From Candidatus Segatella intestinihominis (GTDB taxonomy: Bacteria > Bacteroidota > Bacteroidia > Bacteroidales > Bacteroidaceae): DNA of 30,296 bases. Below are positions 16,928 to 23,868 of this stretch, piece by piece (the first letter of the stretch is position 1; each line of letters opens with the position of its first letter). The position numbers and the translations under genes are program-made. The DNA is taken from the NCBI GenBank assembly GCA_900548535.1, contig URLG01000030.1, positions 1-30,296 on the forward strand. The letters are read 5' to 3'. Under the pieces are notes generated by a model. The model saw only the letters and a program-made list of their open reading frames with translations, did no database searches and was not told the origin of the DNA.

Positions 16928-17548
16928 TTACTGTCCCACTGCCACCTTGGCATGGCGAATCACCTTGTCATTGAGGGTGTAGCCCGTCTGTACGCAGTCG
17001 ATGACCTTGCCCTTCTTGTCGTCGCCCATACCAGGCACCATGGCGATGGCCTCGTGGTAGTCTACGTCGAAGTTCTTGTCCTGAGTCTCAATCTTCTTGA
17101 CACCGAGCGATTCCAGTGACTTCACAAACTTATTGAATATCATCTGCACGCCTTCCTTGATGGCCTTAGGGTCTTCGCTCTTGTCGGCAAGGGCGCGCTC
17201 AAAGTCGTCCAGTACTGGCAGGATGGCAGCGATAGTCTTCTCGCCACCGTTCATGATGAGTTCAGCCTTCTCCTTGAGGGTGCGCTTGCGATAGTTCTCA
17301 AATTCGGCAGTCTTGTAGAGCAACTGCTTCTTGAGGTCTTCTACTTCCTGCTGTGCCTTGGCCAGAGGGTCGAGTTCCTTCTCCTCTGCCTTGTTGTCAG
17401 CATTGGCGGTATCCTTGTCAGCAGTTTCTGACTCCTTGTCAGTCTGCTGCTCCTTGTTATTCTCTTGAGTGCCCTGCTCAACGTTCTCTGTGTTAACGTC
17501 TTGCTGAGCGTTTCCGTCTTCTATATGAATGTTTCTTTCTTTTGACAT
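16928..17548 (-). CDS. grpE: Nucleotide exchange factor GrpE
   Basis: The 206-residue protein has a long, acidic and Gln/Glu/Asp-rich N-terminal tail (about 1-65). The coiled coil begins near DPLAKAQQEVEDLKKQLLYK, and the conserved region AEFENYRKRTLKEKAEL and ILPVLDDFERAL follows. The C-terminal beta domain contains YHEAIAMVPG and GYTLNDKVIRHAKVAVG. It releases ADP from DnaK. It is the first gene of a grpE-dnaJ pair. The 145-bp upstream spacer is mostly the terminator of the preceding ABC-F gene and gives no clear heat-shock promoter. Confidence 0.96.
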   Translation of the reverse strand: MSKERNIHIEDGNAQQDVNTENVEQGTQENNKEQQTDKESETADKDTANADNKAEEKELDPLAKAQQEVEDLKKQLLYKTAEFENYRKRTLKEKAELIMNGGEKTIAAILPVLDDFERALADKSEDPKAIKEGVQMIFNKFVKSLESLGVKKIETQDKNFDVDYHEAIAMVPGMGDDKKGKVIDCVQTGYTLNDKVIRHAKVAVGQ

Positions 17549-17582
17549 AATCTTATTGTTTTTATTTTATGGATTAGCCCAC

Positions 17583-17620
17583 AAAAATTATGCCAACCCG
17601 ATTCGCATCGAATTGGCATA
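17583..17620 (-). terminator. Intrinsic terminator after the ABC-F gene
   Basis: TATGCCAA (17589-17596) and TTGGCATA (17613-17620) form an 8-bp stem, with CGAT/ATCG pairing inside it, followed on the minus strand by ATTTTTG. It separates the ABC-F gene from grpE and could also lie in the grpE leader if grpE transcription starts upstream of it. Confidence 0.7.
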
Positions 17621-17693
17621 GGATTCGTACAAGTGCCGCTGCACATTTCCAATTTTACCTTTTGACAATATTTTTATTCCACATAAGAATTTC

Positions 17694-19313
17694 TTATTCA
17701 AATCCATACATCTTAGCCTTTTGCTCCTTGATGGTCTCATCATAGATGTACTCATCGTATGACATGAGCTTGTCGATGGTGCCAGATGGGGTAAGCTCGA
17801 TGATTCGGTTGGCTACGGTATTGATAAACTCGTGGTCGTGGCTAGAGAAGAGGATGTTGCCCTTGAATGCCACCAGGTTGTTGTTGAATGCCTGGATACT
17901 CTCCAAGTCGAGGTGGTTAGTAGGGGTGTCGAGAATCAAGCAGTTGGCGTTTTGCAGCTGCATGCGAGCTATCATACATCTCATCTTCTCGCCTCCTGAG
18001 AGCACATTCACCTTCTTCAGAACTTCCTCGCCGCTGAAGAGCATTCTTCCAAGATAGCCCTTCATTGCTACCTCGTTGCCTGGACCATACTGGCTCAACC
18101 AGTCTACCAGGTTCTTGTCGCTCTGGAAAAATTCTGTATTGTCGAGTGGCAGATAGGCTGTGGTGATAGTTACACCCCATTTGTATTCGCCAGCGTCTGC
18201 CTTTCTGTTGCCATTGATAATCTCGAAGAGGGCGGTCATCGCCTTAGGGTTGTGAGAGAGGAATACCACCTTCTCACCCTTCTCAATGTTGAAGTTTACG
18301 TTGTCGAAGAGTACTGTTCCGTCCTCATCCACAGCCTTCAAGCCTTCTACCTCAAGAATCTGGTTGCCTGGCTCACGGTCCATCTGGAAGATGATGCCTG
18401 GATACTTGCGGCTAGATGGGCGAATCTCCTCTACATTGAGCTTCTCGAGCATCTTCTTGCGCGATGTGGTCTGCTTGCTCTTAGCAACATTGGCTGAGAA
18501 TCGGCGGATAAACTCCTCCAACTGCTTTTTCTTCTCCTCGGCCTTCATCTTCTGGTTCTGAGCTTGGCGCAGAGCCAACTGAGAACTCTCGTACCAGAAA
18601 GAGTAGTTGCCGGCAAACATGGTAATCTTACCGAAGTCGATGTCCACGGTCTGTGTGCTGACAGCATCGAGGAAGTGGCGGTCGTGAGATACTACCAATA
18701 CGGTCTGCTCCACATTGCTCAGGTATTCCTCCAGCCACTCTACGGTGTCGAGGTCGAGGTCGTTGGTAGGCTCATCGAGGAGCAGGTTGTCTGGGTTGCC
18801 AAAGAGAGCCTTGGCCAACATCACACGCACCTTCTCTGTATTGGAGAGCTCGCCCACAAGCTTGTCGTGGCGGTCTTCCTTCACGCCGAGGTTCTGTAGC
18901 AGCTGTGCGGCATTGCTCTCAGCCTCCCAACCGTTCATCTCAGCAAATTTGAGCTCCAGCTCGGCTGCTAGGTTACCATCCTCCTCGGTCATCTCTGGCT
19001 TGGCGTAGAGGCGCTCACGCTCCTTCATGTTCTCCCACAATGGCTGATGGCCCATGAGCACGGTGTCCATCACGCGATATTCATCATACTTAAAGTGGTC
19101 CTGCTCCAATACGGAGAGTCGCTCGCCTGGCCCCATCTCCACGGTACCCTTGTTAGGCTCCAAATCACCGCTGATGGCACGAAGGAAGGTAGACTTGCCT
19201 GCGCCATTGGCACCGATGATGCCGTAGATGTTACCATGAGTGAACTTGAGGTTTACGTCCTTGTAAAGCACTCTCTTTCCGAATTGAATTGCAAGATTTG
19301 TTACTGTAATCAT
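17694..19313 (-). CDS. ABC-F family ATPase, YbiT-like, with degenerate second ATP site
   Basis: The 539-residue protein has two ABC domains and no membrane segment, which defines ABC-F proteins that act on ribosomes. Domain 1 is complete: Walker A GANGAGKST (34-42), signature LSNTE (156-160), Walker B LLLDEPTND (177-185). A basic linker (about 240-300) follows. In domain 2 the Walker A region reads FLSHNPKAMTAL (351-362), with Met where the ATP-binding Lys is expected. The signature LSGGE (438-442) is intact, but Walker B reads LILDTPTNHLD (459-469) with Thr463 in place of the catalytic Glu. As I recall, YbiT-type relatives already carry an altered second site, and this copy is more eroded. 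It has a matching Bacteroidetes promoter upstream and its own terminator. A resistance role is not indicated. Confidence 0.93.
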   Translation of the reverse strand: MITVTNLAIQFGKRVLYKDVNLKFTHGNIYGIIGANGAGKSTFLRAISGDLEPNKGTVEMGPGERLSVLEQDHFKYDEYRVMDTVLMGHQPLWENMKERERLYAKPEMTEEDGNLAAELELKFAEMNGWEAESNAAQLLQNLGVKEDRHDKLVGELSNTEKVRVMLAKALFGNPDNLLLDEPTNDLDLDTVEWLEEYLSNVEQTVLVVSHDRHFLDAVSTQTVDIDFGKITMFAGNYSFWYESSQLALRQAQNQKMKAEEKKKQLEEFIRRFSANVAKSKQTTSRKKMLEKLNVEEIRPSSRKYPGIIFQMDREPGNQILEVEGLKAVDEDGTVLFDNVNFNIEKGEKVVFLSHNPKAMTALFEIINGNRKADAGEYKWGVTITTAYLPLDNTEFFQSDKNLVDWLSQYGPGNEVAMKGYLGRMLFSGEEVLKKVNVLSGGEKMRCMIARMQLQNANCLILDTPTNHLDLESIQAFNNNLVAFKGNILFSSHDHEFINTVANRIIELTPSGTIDKLMSYDEYIYDETIKEQKAKMYGFE

Positions 19314-19349
19314 TCTTTTATATTATTCCTTCTTTTTTATTTTTGCTTG

Positions 19350-19379
19350 CAAAGTTACAAAAAAATATTTGAAAACCAA
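19350..19379 (-). promoter_or_regulatory. Promoter of the ABC-F gene
   Basis: On the minus strand TTG (from 19379) and TAACTTTG (to 19350) are separated by 19 bases, matching the Bacteroidetes primary-sigma consensus in the -33 TTG and the full -7 TAnnTTTG. It lies 37 bases upstream of the start codon and faces away from the rluA-type promoter. Confidence 0.75.
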
Positions 19380-19427
19380 TAGATTAATGAAAAAAAGAGT
19401 GATATTTAAGTTAAAATATGTCCGTTT

Positions 19428-19459
19428 CTTGCGTATTTTCACTTTTTTCATTACTTTTG
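19428..19459 (+). promoter_or_regulatory. Promoter of the pseudouridine synthase gene
   Basis: TTG (19429-19431) and TACTTTTG (19452-19459), separated by 20 bases, match the Bacteroidetes -33/-7 consensus. The likely transcript start is near 19466, giving a leader of about 15 bases before the ATG at 19481. Confidence 0.75.
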
Positions 19460-19480
19460 CAGAGAAAATAAAGATATAGT

Positions 19481-20416
19481 ATGAGACAAAACAATCATAA
19501 GTTTACCAGCCGTGGCAATCAGGCATGCGGATATGGCAACCCTAATGAATATGAACACTACCAGGTGGGCAAGCCTGCCAAACTGCTGGAGTGGCTGCTC
19601 GAAAACCTCAAGGGGCAGAGCAAGACCAAGGTGAAACTCACCCTGCAGGGTAGGGGAATCAGGGTGGACGGCAAGACCATCACCCAGTTCGACCATCAGC
19701 TCAAGCCCGGCATGAAGGTGAGCGTGAGCAAGACTAAGAAGAACAAGGAGGTGTTTAAGAGCCGCTATCTCAAGATAGTATATGAAGACAGATATCTCAT
19801 CGTGATAGAGAAGAACGTGGGCATACTCAGCATGGCGGCAGGCCATTCCACGCTCAATGTGAAGACCGTGCTCGATGACTACTTCCACCAGACCCGACAG
19901 AACTGCCAGGCGCATGTGGTGCACCGATTGGACCGCGACACCTCTGGGCTCATGATCTATGCCAAGGATAAGCAGACGGAACTGGCCCTGGAGGATGACT
20001 GGCATCACAATGTGTATGACCGCCGCTATGTGGCGCTCGTATCGGGCGAGATGGAGGACGATGAGGGCACCATCGCCAACTGGCTGAAGGACAACAAGGC
20101 TTACATCACCTATGCCAGCGATACTGACAATGGAGGCAAGTATGCCGTTACCCACTTCCATACCCTGCAGCGCACCACCACCCATTCGCTCGTGGAGTTT
20201 AAGCTGGAGACGGGCAGGAAGAACCAGATTCGCGTTCACACTGCCGATATGGGCCATCCCGTATGTGGCGACATCAAGTATGGCAATGGCGATGACCCTT
20301 GCGGCCGTCTCTGCCTGCATGCCTACGTGCTCTGCTTCTACCATCCAGTTACCCACCAGCCGCTGGAGTTTGAGACACCCATCCCTAGCGAGTTTCGCAA
20401 GGTGATGAAGGGGTAA
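19481..20416 (+). CDS. RluA-family RNA pseudouridine synthase
   Basis: The 311-residue protein has an N-terminal S4-like RNA-binding part (about 30-90, KLLEWLLENL then GRGIRVDGKTI). The pseudouridine synthase core follows, with VHRLDRDTSGLMIYAK near 156-171 (catalytic Asp in HRLDRDTSG), then LVEFKLETGRKNQIRVH and MGHPVCGDIKYG. It isomerises specific uridines in rRNA or tRNA; RluA-, RluC- or RluD-like specificity cannot be told. It is the only long plus-strand gene and is driven by its own promoter. It uses more C-ending codons than its neighbours, which may be ordinary variation. A small membrane protein gene follows. Confidence 0.93.
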   Translation: MRQNNHKFTSRGNQACGYGNPNEYEHYQVGKPAKLLEWLLENLKGQSKTKVKLTLQGRGIRVDGKTITQFDHQLKPGMKVSVSKTKKNKEVFKSRYLKIVYEDRYLIVIEKNVGILSMAAGHSTLNVKTVLDDYFHQTRQNCQAHVVHRLDRDTSGLMIYAKDKQTELALEDDWHHNVYDRRYVALVSGEMEDDEGTIANWLKDNKAYITYASDTDNGGKYAVTHFHTLQRTTTHSLVEFKLETGRKNQIRVHTADMGHPVCGDIKYGNGDDPCGRLCLHAYVLCFYHPVTHQPLEFETPIPSEFRKVMKG

Positions 20417-20443
20417 TAAAGAATTAATAATTAATAATTAAGA

Positions 20444-20593
20444 ATGAGTAATTTCGCATATTATGCTTTCGCCCTCATCGTACTGATAGTGGGATTGATG
20501 ATATTGAAGAAGGTGGCCACTTGTATGGTCAAGATGGTAGTTGCTTTCATTATGATAGCCATATTGCTAGGCGTATATTGGCTATACTTTTAG
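20444..20593 (+). CDS. Small hypothetical two-segment membrane protein (49 aa)
   Basis: An open frame encodes MSNFAYYAFALIVLIVGLMI followed by a short KK-containing stretch and a second hydrophobic segment ending WLYF. Two hydrophobic helices (about 5-22 and 29-47) joined by a loop with three lysines suggest a small inner-membrane hairpin. It starts 27 bases after the pseudouridine synthase stop, on the same strand, after an AT-rich TTAATT spacer like those between other co-transcribed genes here. I do not recognise a family and no function can be given. Its clean start and stop and co-directional placement make it more likely real than chance. Confidence 0.6.
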   Translation: MSNFAYYAFALIVLIVGLMILKKVATCMVKMVVAFIMIAILLGVYWLYF

Positions 20594-20649
20594 AATTAGG
20601 ATTTATATGTAGATACTCTCTGTGGGTATTGAGTTTTTAAAAAAAATAC

Positions 20650-20685
20650 TGAAAAAGGGCAGAGTCCGTGAGGATTCTGCCCTTT
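20650..20685 (-). terminator. Intrinsic terminator between convergent genes, after uxaB
   Basis: AAAGGGCAGA (20654-20663) and TCTGCCCTTT (20676-20685) form a 10-bp stem, with TCC/GGA pairing in the loop, followed on the minus strand by TTC and then further T-rich sequence. It lies 40 bases past the uxaB stop and could also stop plus-strand transcripts from the small membrane gene. Confidence 0.8.
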
Positions 20686-20725
20686 GCTTATTGTGTTTAC
20701 CAGAACAACATTTTCTTCATTATTT

Positions 20726-22207
20726 TTAGAGGATAGTCTTCACTGCCTCCAGCATGCCCTTCTCCTGAATCAAGTCAAGATACTTCTTTACCAATTCGGT
20801 CAAGCCAGGAACAGTCTTGTTCAAGTCCTCATGCCAGATGTAGTCGAAGCCCAGTACTCCTTCTGCTACCTTCTGAGTATCGCCAGTGGCCCAGAGCTCT
20901 GTCAGCTTGTCAATGATCTTCTGGTCGTCCTGAGGCTTGATAGAAGCACCGTCCTCGCGTACTCCACCCTTGTAGTAAGTGATGATGGCTGCCAAGCCGA
21001 ATACCAATCCCTGTGGCAATTCGCCCTTGCGCTCCAAGTATACCTTGACGCCTGGCAGATCGCGGGTCTCGTACTTAGGGAATGAGTTGAGCATGATGCT
21101 AGTAACCTGGTGGTCTACGAATGGGTTCTCGAAGCGCTCCAATACATCGGCAGCAAACTTCTGGAGCTCGTCCATAGGCAAGTTGAGGGTCTGCATCAAC
21201 TCATCAAACTGTACCTTGTGGATGTACTTGCCCAATACTGGATGCTCGCAAGCATCGCGCACGATGTTGACGCCGCTCAGGTATGTTACAGGGCTCAATA
21301 CAGTGTGAGGGCCATTCAGCAGAGTAACCTTGCGCTCGTGGTATGGCTTCTCATTGTCGGTGATGAGCACGTGGAGGCCAGCCTTATGAGCAGGGAATTC
21401 CTCCTGCATCTGCTCTACGGTCATGTTCTCAGCCTTCTCGATTACCCAGAGGTGGAAGCTCTCAGCCTTGACTACGAGATTGTCCTTGTAGCAAATCTTC
21501 TGCTGGATTTCCTTGATGGTATCGCGTGGGAAGCCTGGTACGATGCGGTCTACGAGGGTAGCGCATACATAGCAGTGATTGGTAAACCACTCCTTGAAGC
21601 CCTCATAGTCGGCGCCCATGTCTTCCTTCCAAAGCTCGATATACTGGTAGATGCACTCCTTCAGGTGATGGCCATTGAGGAAGATGAGCTCGCAAGGCAT
21701 CAAGATCATACCCTTGGTAGGGTCGCCCTCGAAGTATTTGTAGCGGTGGAAGAGGAGCTGTACCAACTTGCCAGGGTAAGAGGCAGCTGGAGCATCTGTA
21801 AACTTGCAAGAGTCATCGAATGCGATACCTGCCTCAGTGGTGTTAGAGATGATGAAACGCATCTCTGGCTGCTCTGCCAATGCCATAAAAGCCTGGTTCT
21901 GAGAATATGGATTCAGGCAACGGCTGATGACGTCAATGCGCTCCAATCTATTGACAGCCTGGCCGTTCTCCTTACCCTGGAGATTGACGTGATAGAGACA
22001 GTCCTGACCATTGAGCCAGTCTACCATACCCTGAGCCAATGGCTGCACTACGACAACCGAACCGTTGAAGTCGGTCTTCTTATTCATGTTCCATACAATC
22101 CAATCTACGAATGCACGGAGAAAGTTACCTTCACCAAACTGGATGATTTTCTCAGGCGCTATGCTCTTAGGCGCTGTACGCTTGTTCAAAGCTTTTAACT
22201 CTTTCAT
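20726..22207 (-). CDS. uxaB: Tagaturonate reductase (altronate oxidoreductase)
   Basis: The 493-residue protein is of the polyol-specific long-chain dehydrogenase (mannitol dehydrogenase) family. IIQFGEGNFLRAFVDW (21-36) is the dinucleotide-binding N-terminus. KVTLLNGPHTVLSPVTYLSG near 292-311 is the family signature with the active-site Lys region and His. The VVQPLAQGMVDWLNGQDCLY segment fits UxaB better than mannitol dehydrogenase. It reduces D-tagaturonate to D-altronate in galacturonate breakdown, using NADH in the cytoplasm. It follows a mannonate oxidoreductase gene on the same strand, with a terminator between them, and has its own -7 box at 22279-22286. uxaC and uxaA are not in the window. 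Confidence 0.88.
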   Translation of the reverse strand: MKELKALNKRTAPKSIAPEKIIQFGEGNFLRAFVDWIVWNMNKKTDFNGSVVVVQPLAQGMVDWLNGQDCLYHVNLQGKENGQAVNRLERIDVISRCLNPYSQNQAFMALAEQPEMRFIISNTTEAGIAFDDSCKFTDAPAASYPGKLVQLLFHRYKYFEGDPTKGMILMPCELIFLNGHHLKECIYQYIELWKEDMGADYEGFKEWFTNHCYVCATLVDRIVPGFPRDTIKEIQQKICYKDNLVVKAESFHLWVIEKAENMTVEQMQEEFPAHKAGLHVLITDNEKPYHERKVTLLNGPHTVLSPVTYLSGVNIVRDACEHPVLGKYIHKVQFDELMQTLNLPMDELQKFAADVLERFENPFVDHQVTSIMLNSFPKYETRDLPGVKVYLERKGELPQGLVFGLAAIITYYKGGVREDGASIKPQDDQKIIDKLTELWATGDTQKVAEGVLGFDYIWHEDLNKTVPGLTELVKKYLDLIQEKGMLEAVKTIL

Positions 22208-22278
22208 GATTTGTTTTTATGTTTGTTATTTTTTGTTTTATTAATGACGTTTTATTCGTTGTTTCGTTTTTACGGATG

Positions 22279-22286
22279 CAAAGGTA
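22279..22286 (-). promoter_or_regulatory. -7 promoter box of uxaB
   Basis: TACCTTTG on the minus strand matches TAnnTTTG exactly, about 72 bases upstream of uxaB. No good TTG is found 19-21 bases further upstream, so the -33 part is weak and an activator may be needed. Confidence 0.55.
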
Positions 22287-22385
22287 ATCATTTATTTGTT
22301 ATGATGGATAAAAAAAACGCAAAAACTTAACGCAAACCTTTACGCAAACTGTAGCGGATGAAGCAATATGACTTACTGGAAGAAC

Positions 22386-22418
22386 GAAAAAACGGCGTAT
22401 CCTCTCGGACCCGCCGTT
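22386..22418 (-). terminator. Intrinsic terminator after uxuB
   Basis: On the minus strand AACGGCG (from 22418) pairs with CGCCGTT (to 22391). An inner GTCC/GGAT pairing extends the stem, and TTTTC follows directly. It ends transcription from uxuB before the uxaB promoter. Confidence 0.85.
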
Positions 22419-22482
22419 ACTGACTTTTTCCTTCCCCTCCACTGAGGGTTCGTTATATTTTTTTTCTTTAACAGACGATTTT

Positions 22483-23295
22483 TTACATGGCGAATGTATT
22501 GAATCCGCCGTCCACCACAGCCACAGTACCTGTAACGAATGCTGCAGCATCGCTCATCAGATAGTGGATGGTGCCACAGAGCTCCTCTGGCTTGCCCATT
22601 CTGCCAAATGGAGTCTGTCTGATCACATCCTCTCCACGCTGGGTATAGCTACCGTCAGGGTTGGTGAGGAGCGCACGGTTCTGCTCAGTGATGAAGAATC
22701 CCGGAGCGATGGCGTTCACACGGATGCCCTCGCCAAACTTCTTGGCGCACTCCGTAGCCATATAAGCCGTGAAATTAGAGATGCCAGCCTTGGCAGCAGC
22801 ATAGCCGCATACGCGGGTCATAGGGCGGAAGGCAGCCATGGAAGAGAAGTTGATGATGCTTCCCTTGCCAGCCTCTACCATAGGCTTGAGGAATACCTGA
22901 GTAGGGATCACAGTACCGGTGAGGTTGAGGTTGAGCACAGTCTGGAACTGGTCAGCCTGCAAGTCAAAAAAGTTCTGGTCTGGAGAGATGGTGGCACCCT
23001 TCATGTTGCCGCCAGCCGCATTGAGAAGCGTGTCTATCTTGCCATACTTAGCCAAGATATCTGCGCAGTTTTTCTCCACCACCTCTTGGTTCATCACGTC
23101 GGTCTTGTAGAACGAAGCCACTCCGCCATGAGCCTTGATGTCGGCTATGATTTCGTTACCCACATCCTCTTTTCTTCCCAGGATAGCCACCTTGCAGCCT
23201 TCCTGAGCCAAGTATTTGGCGATGCAGCGTCCCAAGACACCTGTACCACCAGTGATAACCACTACATAATCTTTGATATTAAACAGGTTACTCAT
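22483..23295 (-). CDS. uxuB: SDR-family oxidoreductase, probable D-mannonate (fructuronate) oxidoreductase
   Basis: The 270-residue protein is a classical short-chain dehydrogenase: TGGTGVLG (15-22) binds the cofactor, NAAGG (92-96) stabilises the central sheet, and Ser151/152, Tyr165 and Lys169 (YAAAK) form the catalytic set. The GGNMKGATISPDQNFFDL stretch resembles the SDR-type mannonate oxidoreductase group also known from Bacillus, which reduces D-fructuronate to D-mannonate in glucuronate breakdown. The neighbouring uxaB supports this. The exact substrate is inferred, since SDRs are hard to assign from sequence. It lies just downstream of two tRNA genes on the same strand, has no recognisable promoter of its own, and is followed by a clear terminator. 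uxuA is absent here. Confidence 0.78.
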   Translation of the reverse strand: MSNLFNIKDYVVVITGGTGVLGRCIAKYLAQEGCKVAILGRKEDVGNEIIADIKAHGGVASFYKTDVMNQEVVEKNCADILAKYGKIDTLLNAAGGNMKGATISPDQNFFDLQADQFQTVLNLNLTGTVIPTQVFLKPMVEAGKGSIINFSSMAAFRPMTRVCGYAAAKAGISNFTAYMATECAKKFGEGIRVNAIAPGFFITEQNRALLTNPDGSYTQRGEDVIRQTPFGRMGKPEELCGTIHYLMSDAAAFVTGTVAVVDGGFNTFAM

Positions 23296-23359
23296 ATTAT
23301 TTGTGTGATATTTTTATTAGTTCTTTATCTGATTGCTATTTGTTTTAAATATAAAACAG

Positions 23360-23430
23360 AGCGAGATACGGGAATCGAACCCGCCTCCCAGGCTTGGGAA
23401 GCCCGTGCACTACCGATGTGCTAATCTCGC
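23360..23430 (-). tRNA. tRNA-Gly (anticodon CCC)
   Basis: The minus strand folds as acceptor GCGAGAT/ATCTCGC, D stem GCAC/GTGC, anticodon stem CGGGC/GCCTG (one G-U) around loop TTCCCAA, and T arm GCGGG-TTCGATT-CCCGT. The anticodon is CCC (23396-23398), reading GGG. The discriminator is U, usual for bacterial tRNA-Gly. CCA is not encoded. It lies 7 bases after the tRNA-Thr gene, so the two are processed from one transcript. Confidence 0.95.
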
Positions 23431-23437
23431 CTATCAG

Positions 23438-23510
<73 letters not shown>

Positions 23511-23543
23511 TTTTCGCTTATCCTCTCATCGAGAATGTGAATG

Positions 23544-23551
23544 CAAAGGTA
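23544..23551 (-). promoter_or_regulatory. -7 promoter box of the tRNA-Thr/tRNA-Gly unit
   Basis: TACCTTTG on the minus strand matches TAnnTTTG exactly, 34 bases before the mature tRNA-Thr 5' end. No clear TTG at -33. Confidence 0.55.
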
Positions 23552-23714
23552 ATCAAAAATCTCGAAATTAAGAAATTATTCCCAAAGAGTTTTTCTTGAT
23601 TAACTATCATTAACAAAGACATCTCTTTATACATTATTATATATTAGGAGGAAAAGGAATAAGGGATAAAAGCTGATATGAGCGTTTGGCTACGCTGATT
23701 GATATAACCTAAGC
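23552..23714. other. Gene-free spacer before the 22-bp array
   Basis: Together with the array, this makes a gap of 358 bases between tRNA-Thr and thiH. This part is AT-rich, has no convincing ORF, and holds no clear terminator or RNA gene that I can see. The gap includes TATACATTATTATATATTAG near 23629-23648 without clear structure. Confidence 0.5.
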
Positions 23715-23868
23715 TGCATCCATATATGAGCATAGCATACATTATATATGTCTATAGCCTATATCATATATACCAATAACTTACACCATGTATGGCATCA
23801 AGTAACGCCATGTATGGCATCCATGAACACCATAAATGGTATACACGAACGCCATATATGGCGATTAA
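23715..23868. repeat. Tandem array, 7 units of 22 bp, each with a short dyad, abutting thiH
   Basis: Units start at 23715, 23737, 23759, 23781, 23803, 23825 and 23847, and the last ends on the base before the thiH stop codon (23869). Positions 6-15 of each unit hold a core of the form YCATNTATGG: CCATATATGA, TTATATATGT, TCATATATAC, CCATGTATGG, CCATGTATGG, CCATAAATGG, CCATATATGG. In the four best units the flanking base pairs vary together (ACCAT with ATGGC or ATGGT, GCCAT with ATGGC), so three of these four dyads are kept at 10 bp or longer and the fourth at 8. The three units farthest from thiH are degraded. The spacing is about two helical turns. There are no unique spacers and no cas genes, so it is not CRISPR. 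Function unknown. Confidence 0.85.

Noticed and set aside
16892..17693. CIRCE or other classical heat-shock operator near grpE-dnaJ
   Set aside because: I found no TTAGCACTC-N9-GAGTGCTAA-like dyad; the spacer is explained by the terminator of the ABC-F gene.
17694..19313. The ABC-F protein as an antibiotic-resistance factor
   Set aside because: Its overall sequence fits the housekeeping YbiT-like group and nothing nearby suggests resistance or mobility.
19451..20356. A 301-residue minus-strand frame across the pseudouridine synthase gene
   Set aside because: The plus strand carries the RluA motifs and a matching promoter; the minus frame is His/Val-rich without any family pattern.
21110..22198. 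A 362-residue plus-strand frame across uxaB
   Set aside because: Antisense shadow of uxaB, with no recognisable motif and no promoter.
23715..23868. The 22-bp array as a CRISPR array
   Set aside because: Units follow each other directly with no unique spacers, the cores are short dyads, and there are no cas genes.
23715..23868. The 22-bp array as a plasmid replication origin (iterons)
   Set aside because: The period fits iterons, but no replication or partition gene is near and the surrounding genes are chromosomal housekeeping genes. Kept only as an analogy.
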